64,000 nucleotides of DNA from Limnobaculum allomyrinae (GCF_016649425.1 NZ_JADRCR010000001.1:496001-560000); one strand, 5' to 3'; shown: positions 42,544-51,472, counted from the stretch's first letter. Notes: a model not told the origin generated them from the sequence alone. A program made the numbers and translations.

Positions 42544-44991
42544 ATGAATCTTACTCGCAGAGGTTTTATTAAAGGTGCAGGTGTTACCGCAGGGGCGATG
42601 GCGATCTCCTCTGCAATTCCATTACCGGCCTGGGCAGATGCGCCAGCCGGTACGATCCTAACAGCCGGCCGTTGGGGTGCCATGCAGGTTGAAGTCAAAG
42701 ATGGCAAAGTGATTTCATCAAAAGGTGCGTTGGCAAAAACCATACCGAACAGCCTGCAAACCACCGCACCGGATCAAGTGCACAGTAATGCCCGGGTGAA
42801 ATATCCAATGGTGCGTAAAGGCTTTTTAGATGCCCCGGGTAAACCTGATGGCAAACGCGGTAGCGATGAATTTGTAAAAATCTCCTGGGATGAGGCCATG
42901 AAGCTGATTCATGAGCAGCATATGCGCATTCGTAAAGAACACGGTGCAGCATCAGTATTTGCTGGTTCTTACGGTTGGCGCTCCAGTGGTGTATTACATA
43001 AAGCTCAAACTTTGCTACAACGCTATATGAGCCTTGCCGGAGGCTACTCTGGTCATATGGGCGACTATTCAACGGGTGCAGCCCAAGTGATTATGCCTCA
43101 CGTGGTAGGCTCCGTTGAGGTTTATGAGCAACAAACTACTTATCCGGTCATTTTAGAACATACTCAGGTTGTTGTTTTGTGGGGTGTCAACCCGCTGAAT
43201 ACACTGAAAATTGCCTGGAGCAGTACTGATGAACAGGGTCTTGAGTTCTTTAATCAGTTAAAAAGTTCAGGCAAAACCGTTATCGCCATTGACCCAATGC
43301 GTTCAGAAACCATTGAGTTCTTTGGTGACAAAGCCCAGTGGCTGGCACCTAATATGGGCACCGATGTAGCCATGATATTAGGTATTGCCCATACGCTGGT
43401 AACCAAGTCCATGCACGATAAAGCATTCCTGGATAAATACACTACCGGCTATGACCGTTTTGAAGAGTATCTGTTAGGTAAAAGTGATAATACGCCAAAA
43501 ACAGCGGCCTGGGCGGAAGCCATCTGTGGCGTTCCCGCACAGCAAATTGAGCTGCTGGCCGAAATTTTCAGTAAAAACCGCACCATGCTCATGGGTGGTT
43601 GGGGCATGCAACGCCAGCAATATGGTGAGCAAATACACTGGATGCTTGTCACTCTGGCAGCTATGTTAGGCCAGATTGGTACCGAAGGCGGCGGCTTTGG
43701 TTTCTCCTACCACTACTCTAATGGTGGTAATCCAACTCGTAGCGGCGGTGTACTTTCTGCTATTTCAGCCTCAGTAGCCGGAGCCTCGTCTGCGGGTAAT
43801 GACTGGGCAGCTTCCGACGCGGTAAATAGTTTCCCATTGGCGCGTATTGTTGAAGCGCTGGAAAAGCCAGGTAGTCAATATCAGCACAATGGTCATGAAA
43901 TGACCTTCCCGGATATCAAAATGATCTGGTGGGCTGGCGGTGCTAACTTTACACATCATCAGGATACTAACCGGCTGATTAAAGCCTGGCAGAAGCCAGA
44001 GATGATTGTTATCTCCGAATGCTACTGGACTGCTGCCGCTAAACATGCGGATATCGTATTGCCAATCACCACATCGTTTGAGCGTAACGACCTGACGATG
44101 ACCGGTGATTACAGTAATCAACATTTGGTACCGATGAAGCAAGTTGTGCCACCGCAGTTTGAATCACGTAATGACTTTGATGTTTTTGCTGACATGTCTG
44201 AATTACTGAAGCCGGGAGGACGTAAGGTCTATACCGAAGGTAAAGAAGAGATGGATTGGCTGCGTGAGTTCTATGATGCTGCTCAAAAAGGTGCCCGTGC
44301 TCAGCGCGTAGCGATGCCGCAGTTCAATCAGTTCTGGCAGGAAAATAAACTGATTGAGATGCGTAAAAACGATAAAAATGAAAAATTCATTCGTTTTGCT
44401 GAGTTCCGTGCCGACCCGATAATGAACCCTCTGGGAACACCAAGCGGTAAAATTGAGATATTCTCTAAAACTATCGAGGGCTTTAAATATGCTGACTGTC
44501 CTGCCCATCCAAGCTGGCTTGCGCCAGACGAATGGAAAGGTAACGCCAAAGAGGGACAGTTGCAGCTATTAACTGCTCACCCTGCTCATCGTCTGCACAG
44601 CCAACTTAACTATGCCAAACTGCGTGAGCAATATGCAGTGGCTAACCGCGAACCAATTACTATCCATCCGGAAGATGCAAAAGCGCGCGGTATCGCTAAT
44701 GGCGATCTGGTCAGAGCGTTTAATAACCGTGGTCAGGTATTAGTGGGAGCCGTTGTCTCTGATGGCATTAAACAAGGTGTCGTTTGTATTCACGAAGGCG
44801 CATGGCCTGACTTGGATCCAGCGACCGGTATTTGTAAAAATGGCGCAGCTAACGTATTAACCCTTGATATTCCGACCTCTCAGTTGGCTAACGGCTGTTC
44901 CGGAAATACCGCATTAGTTTCCATTGAGAAATACACTGGCCCTGCTTTAACGCTAACCGCTTTTGATCCACCAAAAGGTGAAAGCGCTTAA
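42544..44991 (+). CDS. torZ: Trimethylamine-N-oxide/S- or N-oxide reductase TorZ
   Basis: 815-residue molybdenum (bis-MGD) reductase of the DMSO/TMAO family. The Tat signal has TRRGFIKGA (4-12) and is cut near PAWADA. The Mo-ligating serine is Ser176 in GDYSTGAAQ, and [10 protein letters not shown]-like and C-terminal cofactor blocks ([28 protein letters not shown]) are intact. It lacks an N-terminal 4Fe-4S motif, as expected for this subclass. Reduces TMAO or biotin-sulfoxide-type N/S-oxides in the periplasm with electrons from TorY. Its length fits TorZ (809) better than TorA. It needs molybdate, consistent with the Mo-box transporter 16 kb downstream. Confidence 0.95.
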   Translation: MNLTRRGFIKGAGVTAGAMAISSAIPLPAWADAPAGTILTAGRWGAMQVEVKDGKVISSKGALAKTIPNSLQTTAPDQVHSNARVKYPMVRKGFLDAPGKPDGKRGSDEFVKISWDEAMKLIHEQHMRIRKEHGAASVFAGSYGWRSSGVLHKAQTLLQRYMSLAGGYSGHMGDYSTGAAQVIMPHVVGSVEVYEQQTTYPVILEHTQVVVLWGVNPLNTLKIAWSSTDEQGLEFFNQLKSSGKTVIAIDPMRSETIEFFGDKAQWLAPNMGTDVAMILGIAHTLVTKSMHDKAFLDKYTTGYDRFEEYLLGKSDNTPKTAAWAEAICGVPAQQIELLAEIFSKNRTMLMGGWGMQRQQYGEQIHWMLVTLAAMLGQIGTEGGGFGFSYHYSNGGNPTRSGGVLSAISASVAGASSAGNDWAASDAVNSFPLARIVEALEKPGSQYQHNGHEMTFPDIKMIWWAGGANFTHHQDTNRLIKAWQKPEMIVISECYWTAAAKHADIVLPITTSFERNDLTMTGDYSNQHLVPMKQVVPPQFESRNDFDVFADMSELLKPGGRKVYTEGKEEMDWLREFYDAAQKGARAQRVAMPQFNQFWQENKLIEMRKNDKNEKFIRFAEFRADPIMNPLGTPSGKIEIFSKTIEGFKYADCPAHPSWLAPDEWKGNAKEGQLQLLTAHPAHRLHSQLNYAKLREQYAVANREPITIHPEDAKARGIANGDLVRAFNNRGQVLVGAVVSDGIKQGVVCIHEGAWPDLDPATGICKNGAANVLTLDIPTSQLANGCSGNTALVSIEKYTGPALTLTAFDPPKGESA

Positions 44992-45014
44992 TTTAGTCAG
45001 TCAAATGACGGCAT

Positions 45015-45050
45015 AAAAAAGACCCCCGGATATTTACCGGGGGTCTTTTA
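45015..45050. terminator. Bidirectional terminator torZ / microcin-like operon
   Basis: GACCCCCGG (45021-45029) pairs with CCGGGGGTC (45038-45046); A6 precedes and T4 follows, so it can end both torYZ and the minus-strand peptide genes. Confidence 0.88.
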
Positions 45051-45148
45051 TTGGTGGCGTCGTAACAACTTCAATATCGTTAATGTAGCTGTCATTCTAA
45101 GTTAATACCTGGATGTGGCATTCGATGACTTCGCAGCTACTGCTGACA

Positions 45149-45454
45149 TTACTTCCAGAAATTAAATTTGTTCTTAAAGCTGGTGCCAATGCTACTGAAT
45201 GTACCTTCAACAAATGCACCTGCTGTATAACCCGCCAGATGGCCTACATTTTCACCATTAACAATGCCTGTTGAAGTCAGAAGATCAAGACCGGCTCCTA
45301 ATGCAGGTGAGAATTTACCAGCGATGCCCTTCACCACAGTAATACCGGTATCACCAAACGTTTTACCCAGAAAACCGCCTACAGAAGCCATTGAGTCTTG
45401 AATAAAACCCGCTCCCGATACCTGCTCAACTTCAACAATACTTAGCTCTCTCAT
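45149..45454 (-). CDS. Class II microcin-like peptide precursor B (101 aa)
   Basis: The peptide begins MRELSIVEVEQVSGAG, a 15-residue leader of the MREL…VSGA type found in class II microcins (for example microcin L and N) and cut by the peptidase domain of a CvaB-like exporter. Cleavage after Gly-Ala would release 86 residues that are rich in Gly, Ala, Ser and Thr, lack Cys, and have a basic aromatic tail (FKNKFNFWK). AAGGA lies seven bases before the ATG. It is 16 bases downstream of a second precursor with the same leader (12 of 16 residues identical), so the two are cotranscribed. No immunity or exporter gene is recognised nearby. The bacteriocin role is inferred from leader and size. Confidence 0.72.
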   Translation of the reverse strand: MRELSIVEVEQVSGAGFIQDSMASVGGFLGKTFGDTGITVVKGIAGKFSPALGAGLDLLTSTGIVNGENVGHLAGYTAGAFVEGTFSSIGTSFKNKFNFWK

Positions 45455-45470
45455 TATTTCATCCTTAAAA

Positions 45471-45674
45471 TTATTTCTTATTAAACAGGGAGTAAATCCA
45501 GTTTATCGGCGTTGCTATAATAGTCCCTATGGTTCCACCAATCTTATCGCCTACAACATTTCCGGCAAGACGTGATGGTACATCAACAGCTAAATGAATT
45601 GCGTCCCATATTATGTCAGTAAAAATCCCTGCTCCATTTACCTGCTCTATTTCTGTGCTTGATAGCTCTCTCAT
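45471..45674 (-). CDS. Class II microcin-like peptide precursor A (67 aa)
   Basis: The precursor starts MRELSSTEIEQVNGAG, the same GA-type leader as its neighbour. Predicted cleavage after residue 15 leaves 52 residues: an amphipathic N-terminal segment (IFTDIIWDAIHLAVDV), a glycine-rich middle (NVVGDKIGGTIGTI) and a C-terminal INWIYSLFNKK. No cysteines, so no disulfides. AAGGA lies six bases before the ATG. It is the promoter-proximal gene of the pair. It could be a pore-forming microcin, one half of a two-peptide bacteriocin, or the immunity-linked partner of B; sequence alone does not decide. Confidence 0.72.
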   Translation of the reverse strand: MRELSSTEIEQVNGAGIFTDIIWDAIHLAVDVPSRLAGNVVGDKIGGTIGTIIATPINWIYSLFNKK

Positions 45675-46000
45675 CCTGAATCCTTAGTAAGGTAATAATA
45701 TTACTTAAAATAGTCTTGGTTTATATACAAATAGCGCCAATACGGCCATTCGTGCCGTTAAAGAAATATATATAAATGATTCAGAATGAGATAGTCATAT
45801 TTATTTAAATGGCAAAAAAATAAAGGTATATTTGCATTAAATAAAATATATATTGAGTATTGATTAAGGAATTATTTAAATTACTTATGATTTCATTAAG
45901 GCGAAATCTAAATGCATTGATAAAAACATCAAAAATATAAATGACGGCGCTCTTAATAAAAAGAGCGCTGGATGTGATAAAAATTAGAATAAGAACCTAT
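45675..46000. promoter_or_regulatory. Upstream region of the microcin-like pair
   Basis: 326 bases, strongly AT-rich, between the InsA-like gene and the peptide pair. It holds the terminator hairpin at 45947-45968 and presumably the peptide promoter. I found no small immunity-type ORF in it. Confidence 0.5.
45947..45968 (-). terminator. Terminator after the InsA-like gene at 46001
   Basis: GCGCTCTT/AAGAGCGC with a 6-base loop, 33 bases downstream of the minus-strand stop. It separates the zinc-ribbon gene from the peptide operon. Confidence 0.7.
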
Positions 46001-46279
46001 TTATATAGATTCACTTTCCAACATATAAATATGACGATCTATATTTTTCAGACTAACCCCCAAAGAACGAGAGATTTGCTCACGACTTTGTCCTTCAGCC
46101 AACAGAGATTTAATCTGTTTAGCGATATTTGTCTCATGACCTTGATAAATATAAGAAACTTGAAATGTTTTTTTACATAAAACACAAAGATAACGTTGAA
46201 TCCCGGAGCGCGCCTGACCATGACGTCTTATCCTACCAGGTACATTACAATGGTGACAAACTAACTGCCTCACTTCCAT
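46001..46279 (-). CDS. Solitary IS1 InsA-like protein (zinc ribbon + HTH)
   Basis: 92 residues from ATG 46279, placed by an ideal AAGGAGG seven bases before it; a longer frame to 46372 is rejected. The N-terminal C4 zinc ribbon is CHHC…CVLC, with HGQARSGIQRYLC and KKTFQVSYIY. A C-terminal helix-turn-helix (EGQSREQISRSLGVSLKNIDRHI) follows. Length and order match IS1 InsA (91 residues), the DNA-binding half of the IS1 transposase. No InsB (DDE) frame follows and no IS1 ends are seen, so it is either a remnant or a domesticated DNA-binding regulator. It has its own terminator. Two shorter relatives lie at 51473 and 53723. Confidence 0.75.
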   Translation of the reverse strand: MEVRQLVCHHCNVPGRIRRHGQARSGIQRYLCVLCKKTFQVSYIYQGHETNIAKQIKSLLAEGQSREQISRSLGVSLKNIDRHIYMLESESI

Positions 46280-46800
46280 AATAACCTCCTTTTTAAAAAA
46301 TATGCATCCATTACCACTATAAATGTCAGACAGCCACCTTCCTCCATACCTGAAGGTAAAGAGAAAAAGCATTATCTTTTACAGTAATCTATTTTTATAT
46401 CCCGGACATCACTACCATTCAGTTAATTACCCACTAAACTGATAATACAATAACGTTGATAAAATGAATGATAAACCGGTCGGGAATTATATACAGTTTA
46501 AATTAAATCGATCAAGCCGTATTATCGGTTTGATAAGGTTGAATCGCAACTTCACGAAACAGAAAATAAATTCAATAATATGATTATGTTACCTGATAAA
46601 TCATTCAATTAGCCAACATTTGATACTCAAATATCATTGAAAATCCTCAGTTATATTTTATCGGATATATCTGAGTGATTTATTATCATAAAATATACTT
46701 AATAATCTCAGTCTAAAATTTTTATTTTTTTATGGTAATCACTCAGTTTTCAACTAACCTTAACCATACACCCTTGTTCTTTCTACGGAGGATAATGCCA
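46280..46800. other. AT-rich intergenic region InsA-like / entericidin
   Basis: About 520 bases between divergent genes, AT-rich, no credible ORF. It should carry the promoters of both; no known operator is recognisable. Confidence 0.5.
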
Positions 46801-46935
46801 ATGTTAGTGAAACGTGCTATTGCCATTCTTTCATTAGTTCTTTTCTGTGGTCTGCTGTCTGCCTGCAATACGACTCGCGGTGTTGGGCAGGATATTGAAG
46901 CTGGTGGTGAAGCAATACAGAGAAGTACCTACTAG
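46801..46935 (+). CDS. Entericidin A/B family lipoprotein
   Basis: A 44-residue lipoprotein: MLVKRAIAILSLVLFCGLL then lipobox LLSAC, with the mature part CNTTRGVGQDIEAGGEAIQ. The CNTTRGVGxDI block is diagnostic of entericidins. In E. coli EcnB is a bacteriolytic toxin lipoprotein balanced by EcnA; here only one member is present. GGAGG lies nine bases before the ATG. A stationary-phase or stress role is inferred from the family. Confidence 0.9.
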   Translation: MLVKRAIAILSLVLFCGLLSACNTTRGVGQDIEAGGEAIQRSTY

Positions 46936-46962
46936 TTTCAACTGTTAAATAGTACAGATAAT

Positions 46963-46997
46963 GACCCTCATTATTGTTGTCGAGGGTCTGTCTGTTT
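46963..46997 (+). terminator. Terminator of the entericidin gene
   Basis: GACCCTC pairs with GAGGGTC around a 12-base loop, followed by TGTCTGTTT, 27 bases after the stop. Confidence 0.65.
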
Positions 46998-47008
46998 ATG
47001 GAATTAAA

Positions 47009-47665
47009 TTATTCTGGTTTCAAATGCCGTTGAATTTCCAGTTTTAACTGTCCCATAATTCCGTCTAATTCTTCTGTTAAAAAACGAGATATTGACTCCC
47101 CTTTCATTTCCAGAAATTCAGCCCTGCTTTCCTCACCGGCTTCAATATTAATCAGTTGTCGTTCATTTATCATCGAGCTGGAAACTTTCTCTTTCGCTTG
47201 TTCAATAAATACCATCATCTGCTGATATAGCGTTTCATCAATCCACAAGCGATGTCGATTAATAGTGGCTTTCACCTCATGGGTAATATCGTAAAAAGCC
47301 TTAGAGTCCGGATGGGAAGAAGAACAAAACTGCCTGGCGGCAGATACAATGGAATACAACTCCAAATAGACTTCGTCTAACGAAGTCATTGCTCTGTCAT
47401 GATATTTCGACAGCTTGATCTGATAGGCAATGGTTCCTTTTTCCAACTCACGTTTGATCTGTTCTGTTTCCTGAGTTAGCCGACGGTTTTGCTCCATCAG
47501 TTCAGCAAAGTTATCTTTCATGGCTTTAAACTCAGCGCCCGACTTCAGTCGAATAAACCAGAGGTAACCCACCAGAAACAGCCCCAGCATGGCAAGTTGA
47601 AGCCATACGTTCCACCACTGTGCGTCCAAAATTCCGGTTTTAAGATCTAATAAAAACTGCTCCAT
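47009..47665 (-). CDS. Hypothetical membrane-anchored coiled-coil protein
   Basis: 218 residues: a single N-terminal membrane segment (about 19-38, WLQLAMLGLFLVGYLWFI), then a long predominantly helical, charged cytoplasmic or periplasmic domain (AELMEQNRRLTQETEQIKRE). I do not recognise a family. No enzyme motif, repeat or Cys cluster is visible. It is convergent with the entericidin gene and divergent from ychF with about 290 bases between starts. Confidence 0.7.
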   Translation of the reverse strand: MEQFLLDLKTGILDAQWWNVWLQLAMLGLFLVGYLWFIRLKSGAEFKAMKDNFAELMEQNRRLTQETEQIKRELEKGTIAYQIKLSKYHDRAMTSLDEVYLELYSIVSAARQFCSSSHPDSKAFYDITHEVKATINRHRLWIDETLYQQMMVFIEQAKEKVSSSMINERQLINIEAGEESRAEFLEMKGESISRFLTEELDGIMGQLKLEIQRHLKPE

Positions 47666-47953
47666 TAACTCATCTCCCGATAAATTTTGTTCATTAAAGC
47701 ATCTTTATATAAAACAAGGGATCATCTGCATCACAGTCTTACCATCCTGTTTATTGGTTGTGGCTTACTCCTTTAAAAGGAGGTGTAAAGCAAAAGTTTT
47801 AACTACCGCTCTCTTCATCCTTAGCTATCGACTGATATACCCAATTAGCGATAAAAATCTCATAATGTGTATAATAGCGCATCAATTTAGAGTGCTTTGA
47901 GCAAGGTATTGATTAACTTGCTGATATTAAACAATTTTAAGGTGAGATGAGTT

Positions 47954-49045
47954 ATGGGATTTAAATGCGGCATTGTTGGATTGCCTAACGTAGGCAAATC
48001 AACCCTGTTTAATGCGTTAACAAAGGCGGGTATCGAAGCGGCTAACTTTCCGTTCTGTACAATTGAGCCTAACACTGGTGTCGTACCCATGCCCGATCCG
48101 CGCCTCGACCAACTGGCTGAAATCGTTAAGCCACAGCGCATTCTGCCGACTACCATGGAATTCGTGGATATTGCCGGCCTGGTTAAAGGGGCTTCTAAAG
48201 GTGAAGGCCTGGGTAACCAATTTTTGACCAATATTCGTGAAACCGAAGCAATTGGTCACGTTGTTCGCTGTTTTGAGAATGACAATATTATTCACGTATC
48301 AGGCAAAGTAGATCCGGCTGAAGACATCGATATTATCAATACCGAACTAGCCCATTCCGATCTGGAAACTTGTGAACGCGCTATCCATCGCGTACAGAAA
48401 AAAGCTAAAGGTGGCGATAAAGATGCCAAAATTGAGCTGGCGGCATTAGAAAAGTGTCTGCCACATTTAGAGAATGCCGGTATGTTGCGCGCTCTGAATC
48501 TGGACAGCGAAGAGAAAGCCGCGCTGCGTTATTTAAGCTTCCTGACCTTGAAACCAACGATGTACATTGCCAACGTCAATGAAGATGGTTTTGAAAATAA
48601 CCCGTATCTGGACAAAGTCCGTGAAATTGCCGCTGCTGAAGGTTCAGTCGTGGTTGCCGTTTGTGCTGCCGTCGAGTCCGATATTGCCGAGCTGGATGAC
48701 GATGAACGTGATGAGTTTATGGCTGAAATGGGTCTGACCGAACCCGGTTTAAACCGCGTAATCCGTGCTGGTTATGAATTGCTAAGCCTGCAAACCTACT
48801 TCACCGCCGGTGTAAAAGAAGTTCGTGCCTGGACAATTCCTGTCGGTGCTACCGCCCCGCAGGCCGCCGGTAAAATCCATACCGACTTTGAAAAGGGTTT
48901 TATCCGCGCTCAAACCATCGCCTTTGAAGATTTCATCACTTATAAGGGTGAACAAGGCGCTAAAGAAGCCGGTAAAATGCGTTCAGAAGGGAAAGACTAT
49001 ATCGTTAAAGATGGCGATGTAATGAATTTCTTGTTTAACGTCTAA
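47954..49045 (+). CDS. ychF: Redox-regulated ATPase YchF (OLA1 family)
   Basis: 363-residue Obg-related P-loop protein that prefers ATP. G1 is [14 protein letters not shown], with [18 protein letters not shown] (G3) and NVNEDGF where GTPases have NKxD, matching the altered base specificity of YchF. A C-terminal TGS domain (about 278-361, [18 protein letters not shown]…) follows. It associates with ribosomes and responds to oxidative stress. In most enterobacteria it follows pth directly; here it stands alone 33 kb away. Confidence 0.97.
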   Translation: MGFKCGIVGLPNVGKSTLFNALTKAGIEAANFPFCTIEPNTGVVPMPDPRLDQLAEIVKPQRILPTTMEFVDIAGLVKGASKGEGLGNQFLTNIRETEAIGHVVRCFENDNIIHVSGKVDPAEDIDIINTELAHSDLETCERAIHRVQKKAKGGDKDAKIELAALEKCLPHLENAGMLRALNLDSEEKAALRYLSFLTLKPTMYIANVNEDGFENNPYLDKVREIAAAEGSVVVAVCAAVESDIAELDDDERDEFMAEMGLTEPGLNRVIRAGYELLSLQTYFTAGVKEVRAWTIPVGATAPQAAGKIHTDFEKGFIRAQTIAFEDFITYKGEQGAKEAGKMRSEGKDYIVKDGDVMNFLFNV

Positions 49046-49104
49046 ATCACCTGGCAAACCCGATAACATCTCCAGGTGATTTATCAGGGCGACAAAATAC
49101 TTAA

Positions 49105-49130
49105 AATCCACGCAACTGCGTGGATTTTTT
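49105..49130 (+). terminator. Terminator of ychF
   Basis: AATCCACGC/GCGTGGATT stem followed by TTTTTT, 60 bases after the ychF stop. Confidence 0.85.
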
Positions 49131-49145
49131 AATTGTCATTCTTAA

Positions 49146-49354
49146 ACCACCTCCTCTGGAGGTGGTGATTGTTCTTGTAGGGCTTTGCCCGAATAAATAC
49201 TAAGTCGATTATTCTTCTTATTTCATCATATTGATGTGAGTTACAGACTTGGTTTTATGCAGACTGAAATACAGAAATAGTAATGAGATGGTGTTTATAC
49301 AGCAGTTAGCCCCCTTTTAGGGGCTGTGTCAAAGCCACCTGCTATGCAGGTGGA
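49146..49354. mobile_element. Candidate palindrome-bounded element (IS200/IS605-like relic or PATE)
   Basis: A perfect 9-bp stem (ACCACCTCC/GGAGGTGGT, 49146-49166) on the left and a related 8-bp stem (CCACCTGC/GCAGGTGG, 49335-49353) on the right bound about 190 bases with no transposase. Just inside are short palindromes GGGCTTTGCCC (49180 region) and AGCCCC/GGGGCT (49308-49325). Paired subterminal hairpins of this kind resemble the ends of Y1-transposase elements and their non-autonomous derivatives. No direct repeats or TIRs are visible. The identity is tentative. Confidence 0.4.
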
Positions 49355-49395
49355 TTATTACTCAATAAAATATTGGCTGTTTTCAAACTGACTCA

Positions 49396-49854
49396 CTACT
49401 CACCAAATTCAAACGGCATTGATTCTGCGCTCTTATTGATAAAATCCACTCGATATCCTGTTCCATCCTTATGGAAAAACCCAGTTACTAACTCTACTTT
49501 AATATAATACATCTCGTTGCTGTCTTCGTTATTATGAGCAAAGTACCATGGCTCAAATACTTTAATCAGCTTGCTTCTAATCTCTTGATTTTCTGGCTGA
49601 AGTGGATGCCCTATATTGTATGCTTTGCCTGTAAAACGATACATTTCATGACACAATGCGACATTTTCATTCAGCGCGATTTCTCTTATTTTTTGAGTTC
49701 TTCCGGAAACAACAATATAAAAGCAATAATCATCATAAAACGCATCGACAATTCTGACCGATGGGACATTATCTTTTGAGGTAGCAAAGGCAAAAAAACT
49801 ATCCCTGGCAAATAAGGATTCTAAAACCTTAATACTCTCTTGATAAACCGGCAT
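49396..49854 (-). CDS. Pyridoxamine 5'-phosphate oxidase-like flavoprotein
   Basis: 152 residues with the split-barrel FMN-binding pattern: FFAFATSKDNVPSVRIVDAF, then FYIVVSGRTQKIREIALNENVAL, and a C-terminal YYIKVELVTGFFHKDG. Such small proteins bind FMN or F420-like cofactors; their substrates vary and are often unknown. AGGAG lies eight bases before the ATG. It is 95 bases downstream of the DcrB-like gene on the same strand and may be cotranscribed. The true PdxH signature is lacking, so it is not the housekeeping oxidase. Confidence 0.78.
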   Translation of the reverse strand: MPVYQESIKVLESLFARDSFFAFATSKDNVPSVRIVDAFYDDYCFYIVVSGRTQKIREIALNENVALCHEMYRFTGKAYNIGHPLQPENQEIRSKLIKVFEPWYFAHNNEDSNEMYYIKVELVTGFFHKDGTGYRVDFINKSAESMPFEFGE

Positions 49855-49949
49855 AAATGCACTCCTTTCTTTTTCATTACATCGCCAATAATGGACTCAT
49901 TTAATAATGGCGTTATACCACCATATTTATCGAGCGGCATTCAGCTCAA

Positions 49950-50492
49950 TTAATAAGACAATGTCTTCAGGGCTCGTTTACCCGCGCTATAATGTCTATC
50001 TCCCTTATCATTATCAACAATAAGAGTCGTGACCAGTAAACTTCCGCGATACTCAGATAATTGCATCATAGAGGCACGCTTTCCCGATGACTTTATGCTC
50101 ATCTTCTGTAATTCCAGCCAGATCACTTTTCGACCATTAACCTTACCCTCTCTCATCGTTGGTGGGGAAGAACCAAACTCTTCGACCATCCCCTCAGCCA
50201 CGGCGCGTAAATTAGACTCAGCCATCTTTTTACCCTTCATTTCAAACTGGCTGAAAGTCACCATTGCGCCGGTATTCCGATCCGTCATATACCATGCTTC
50301 TTTTGGGCGACCTGAGCTTGAATAGGCTTCTTTCAGTTTGTTATCCGGCATTTTCTGATACTCAGCGGGGAGTTCCATACGGGCTTTTCCATTGAATACC
50401 GATCTGGTTTTGGTATCCGCATAGCTATTGCCTCCCATCGTTGCTAAGGCGAAAAAGACCATCGTCATCCCTAATAATGTTTTTACTTTCAT
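49950..50492 (-). CDS. Exported protein with RPxEAWYM motif (paralogue 1)
   Basis: 180 residues with a signal peptide ending about …GGNSYA-DTKT (residue 25), so periplasmic and not lipidated. The mature part (NGKARMELPAEYQKMP, GRPKEAWYMTD, VNGRKVIWLEL) aligns along its whole length with the lipoprotein at 51752-52297. The LP…AWYM…SQ pattern and size recall DcrB/PsbP-like periplasmic proteins, but this is a guess. Function unknown. It is the last envelope gene of a minus-strand run with the DUF3592-like and small membrane proteins. Confidence 0.7.
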   Translation of the reverse strand: MKVKTLLGMTMVFFALATMGGNSYADTKTRSVFNGKARMELPAEYQKMPDNKLKEAYSSSGRPKEAWYMTDRNTGAMVTFSQFEMKGKKMAESNLRAVAEGMVEEFGSSPPTMREGKVNGRKVIWLELQKMSIKSSGKRASMMQLSEYRGSLLVTTLIVDNDKGDRHYSAGKRALKTLSY

Positions 50493-50745
50493 ATTTCTTC
50501 CTGTCAGATATTTAATGTTATTTATCTAAACTCATCTCATTTCCAATGAGGATATAAAAACTAAAATTAAAGTGTGTTATAACGAAATACATCTTCTCAA
50601 ACTAACACTAAAAATTACTTAAAAATCATAATGATCATATAGTTAATTAAATATCATAAAATGTAAGATAATGAATAAATTTGAATCTAGCACAGACATC
50701 TAAATAATGTCTTATCAGTAACGGGCATGAATAGATAAAATCAGA

Positions 50746-50895
50746 TTACTTTTTTCGCTCACATCGTTCCCAAATACCAATACACCCTGAAACCACAAGG
50801 ATAATCAGAGTAACCATCACGTAACCCATCATTGCCATCATGGCGATATCAATACTTAAAGAAAACAAAAACATTCCGGTTTCATCCCTGAACAT
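50746..50895 (-). CDS. Small membrane protein (49 aa)
   Basis: A 49-residue frame, MFRDETGMFLFSLSIDIA at the start and IGIWERCERKK at the end, with one long hydrophobic stretch (about 14-41). A GAGGGA lies just upstream; an ATG directly before (50898) could also be used. It lies 46 bases after the DUF3592-like gene, same strand. The Lys/Arg-rich C-terminus fits an inner-membrane protein with a cytoplasmic tail. Unknown function; reality supported by ribosome site and composition. Confidence 0.5.
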   Translation of the reverse strand: MFRDETGMFLFSLSIDIAMMAMMGYVMVTLIILVVSGCIGIWERCERKK

Positions 50896-50943
50896 CATTC
50901 CCTCTCATTTAATCCAATGGTTGCGGTATCAACAGATGACTAT

Positions 50944-51432
50944 CTACATCGAATTTAAGATATACCGCCGCCGCATACGCCAGGTTATAAAAATCATTAC
51001 GCCATCAAACAGACTAATCAGTCCTGCAACCATAAAATTAGTCCGGACTCGATTGTCATGAATATCTTTGCTCTGTGGAGCGGTAACTTTGTAATCCCCG
51101 GTTCGATCAATAAACACTTCCCGCTCAAGGTTATATTTACCGCCCCGGGAGATCCCGGTTTTTAACGATGGCGAGATCTTTTCTTCCGAACGGTACTTTC
51201 CATCTGCCGATGCAAACACGGCATAATGACGATTAACCACCTTACTGGTTCTCCGCCCGGTACGTTCCCGCTCCTCTTTCACCATAATTTCGCCGGTAGA
51301 AGTAAAGGTATAAATGCCGATACTTTCATAACTACGCCAAACCGCATAACCACTGGTGGCTGAAAAAACCAGTCCGGCAACAAAAATAACGACTCCCAGA
51401 ACAATAAACCCGTTATATGTTCGTTTTTTCAT
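50944..51432 (-). CDS. DUF3592-like membrane protein, two TM segments
   Basis: 162 residues with two membrane segments (about 9-31 and 131-152) enclosing an exported or cytosolic beta-rich domain (TFTSTGEIMVKEERERTGRR, YAVFASADGKYRSEEKIS, GGKYNLEREVFIDR). This layout resembles DUF3592-type proteins. Function unknown. It begins 40 bases after the zinc-ribbon gene at 51473 and precedes a small membrane ORF and an exported paralogue, suggesting an envelope-related operon. Confidence 0.6.
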   Translation of the reverse strand: MKKRTYNGFIVLGVVIFVAGLVFSATSGYAVWRSYESIGIYTFTSTGEIMVKEERERTGRRTSKVVNRHYAVFASADGKYRSEEKISPSLKTGISRGGKYNLEREVFIDRTGDYKVTAPQSKDIHDNRVRTNFMVAGLISLFDGVMIFITWRMRRRYILNSM

Positions 51433-51472
51433 CTTGATGACTCCCTGTATTTAAAACTTCCAATGGAATAAA

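Larger units (their letters stand above)
49046..49395. other. Intergenic region with four hairpins (ychF terminator and IS200-like relic)
   Basis: 350 bases holding the ychF terminator and two palindromes, GGTGG-type, flanking about 190 bases; no ORF. See the separate mobile-element entry. Confidence 0.55.

Noticed and set aside
46280-46372. N-terminal extension of the InsA-like protein (MLFLFTF…)
   Set aside because: A strong AAGGAGG lies directly before the ATG at 46279, and InsA homology begins there.
45001-46400. A complete IS1 element
   Set aside because: Only an InsA-like frame is present; there is no InsB frame, no IS1 terminal repeats and no target duplication.
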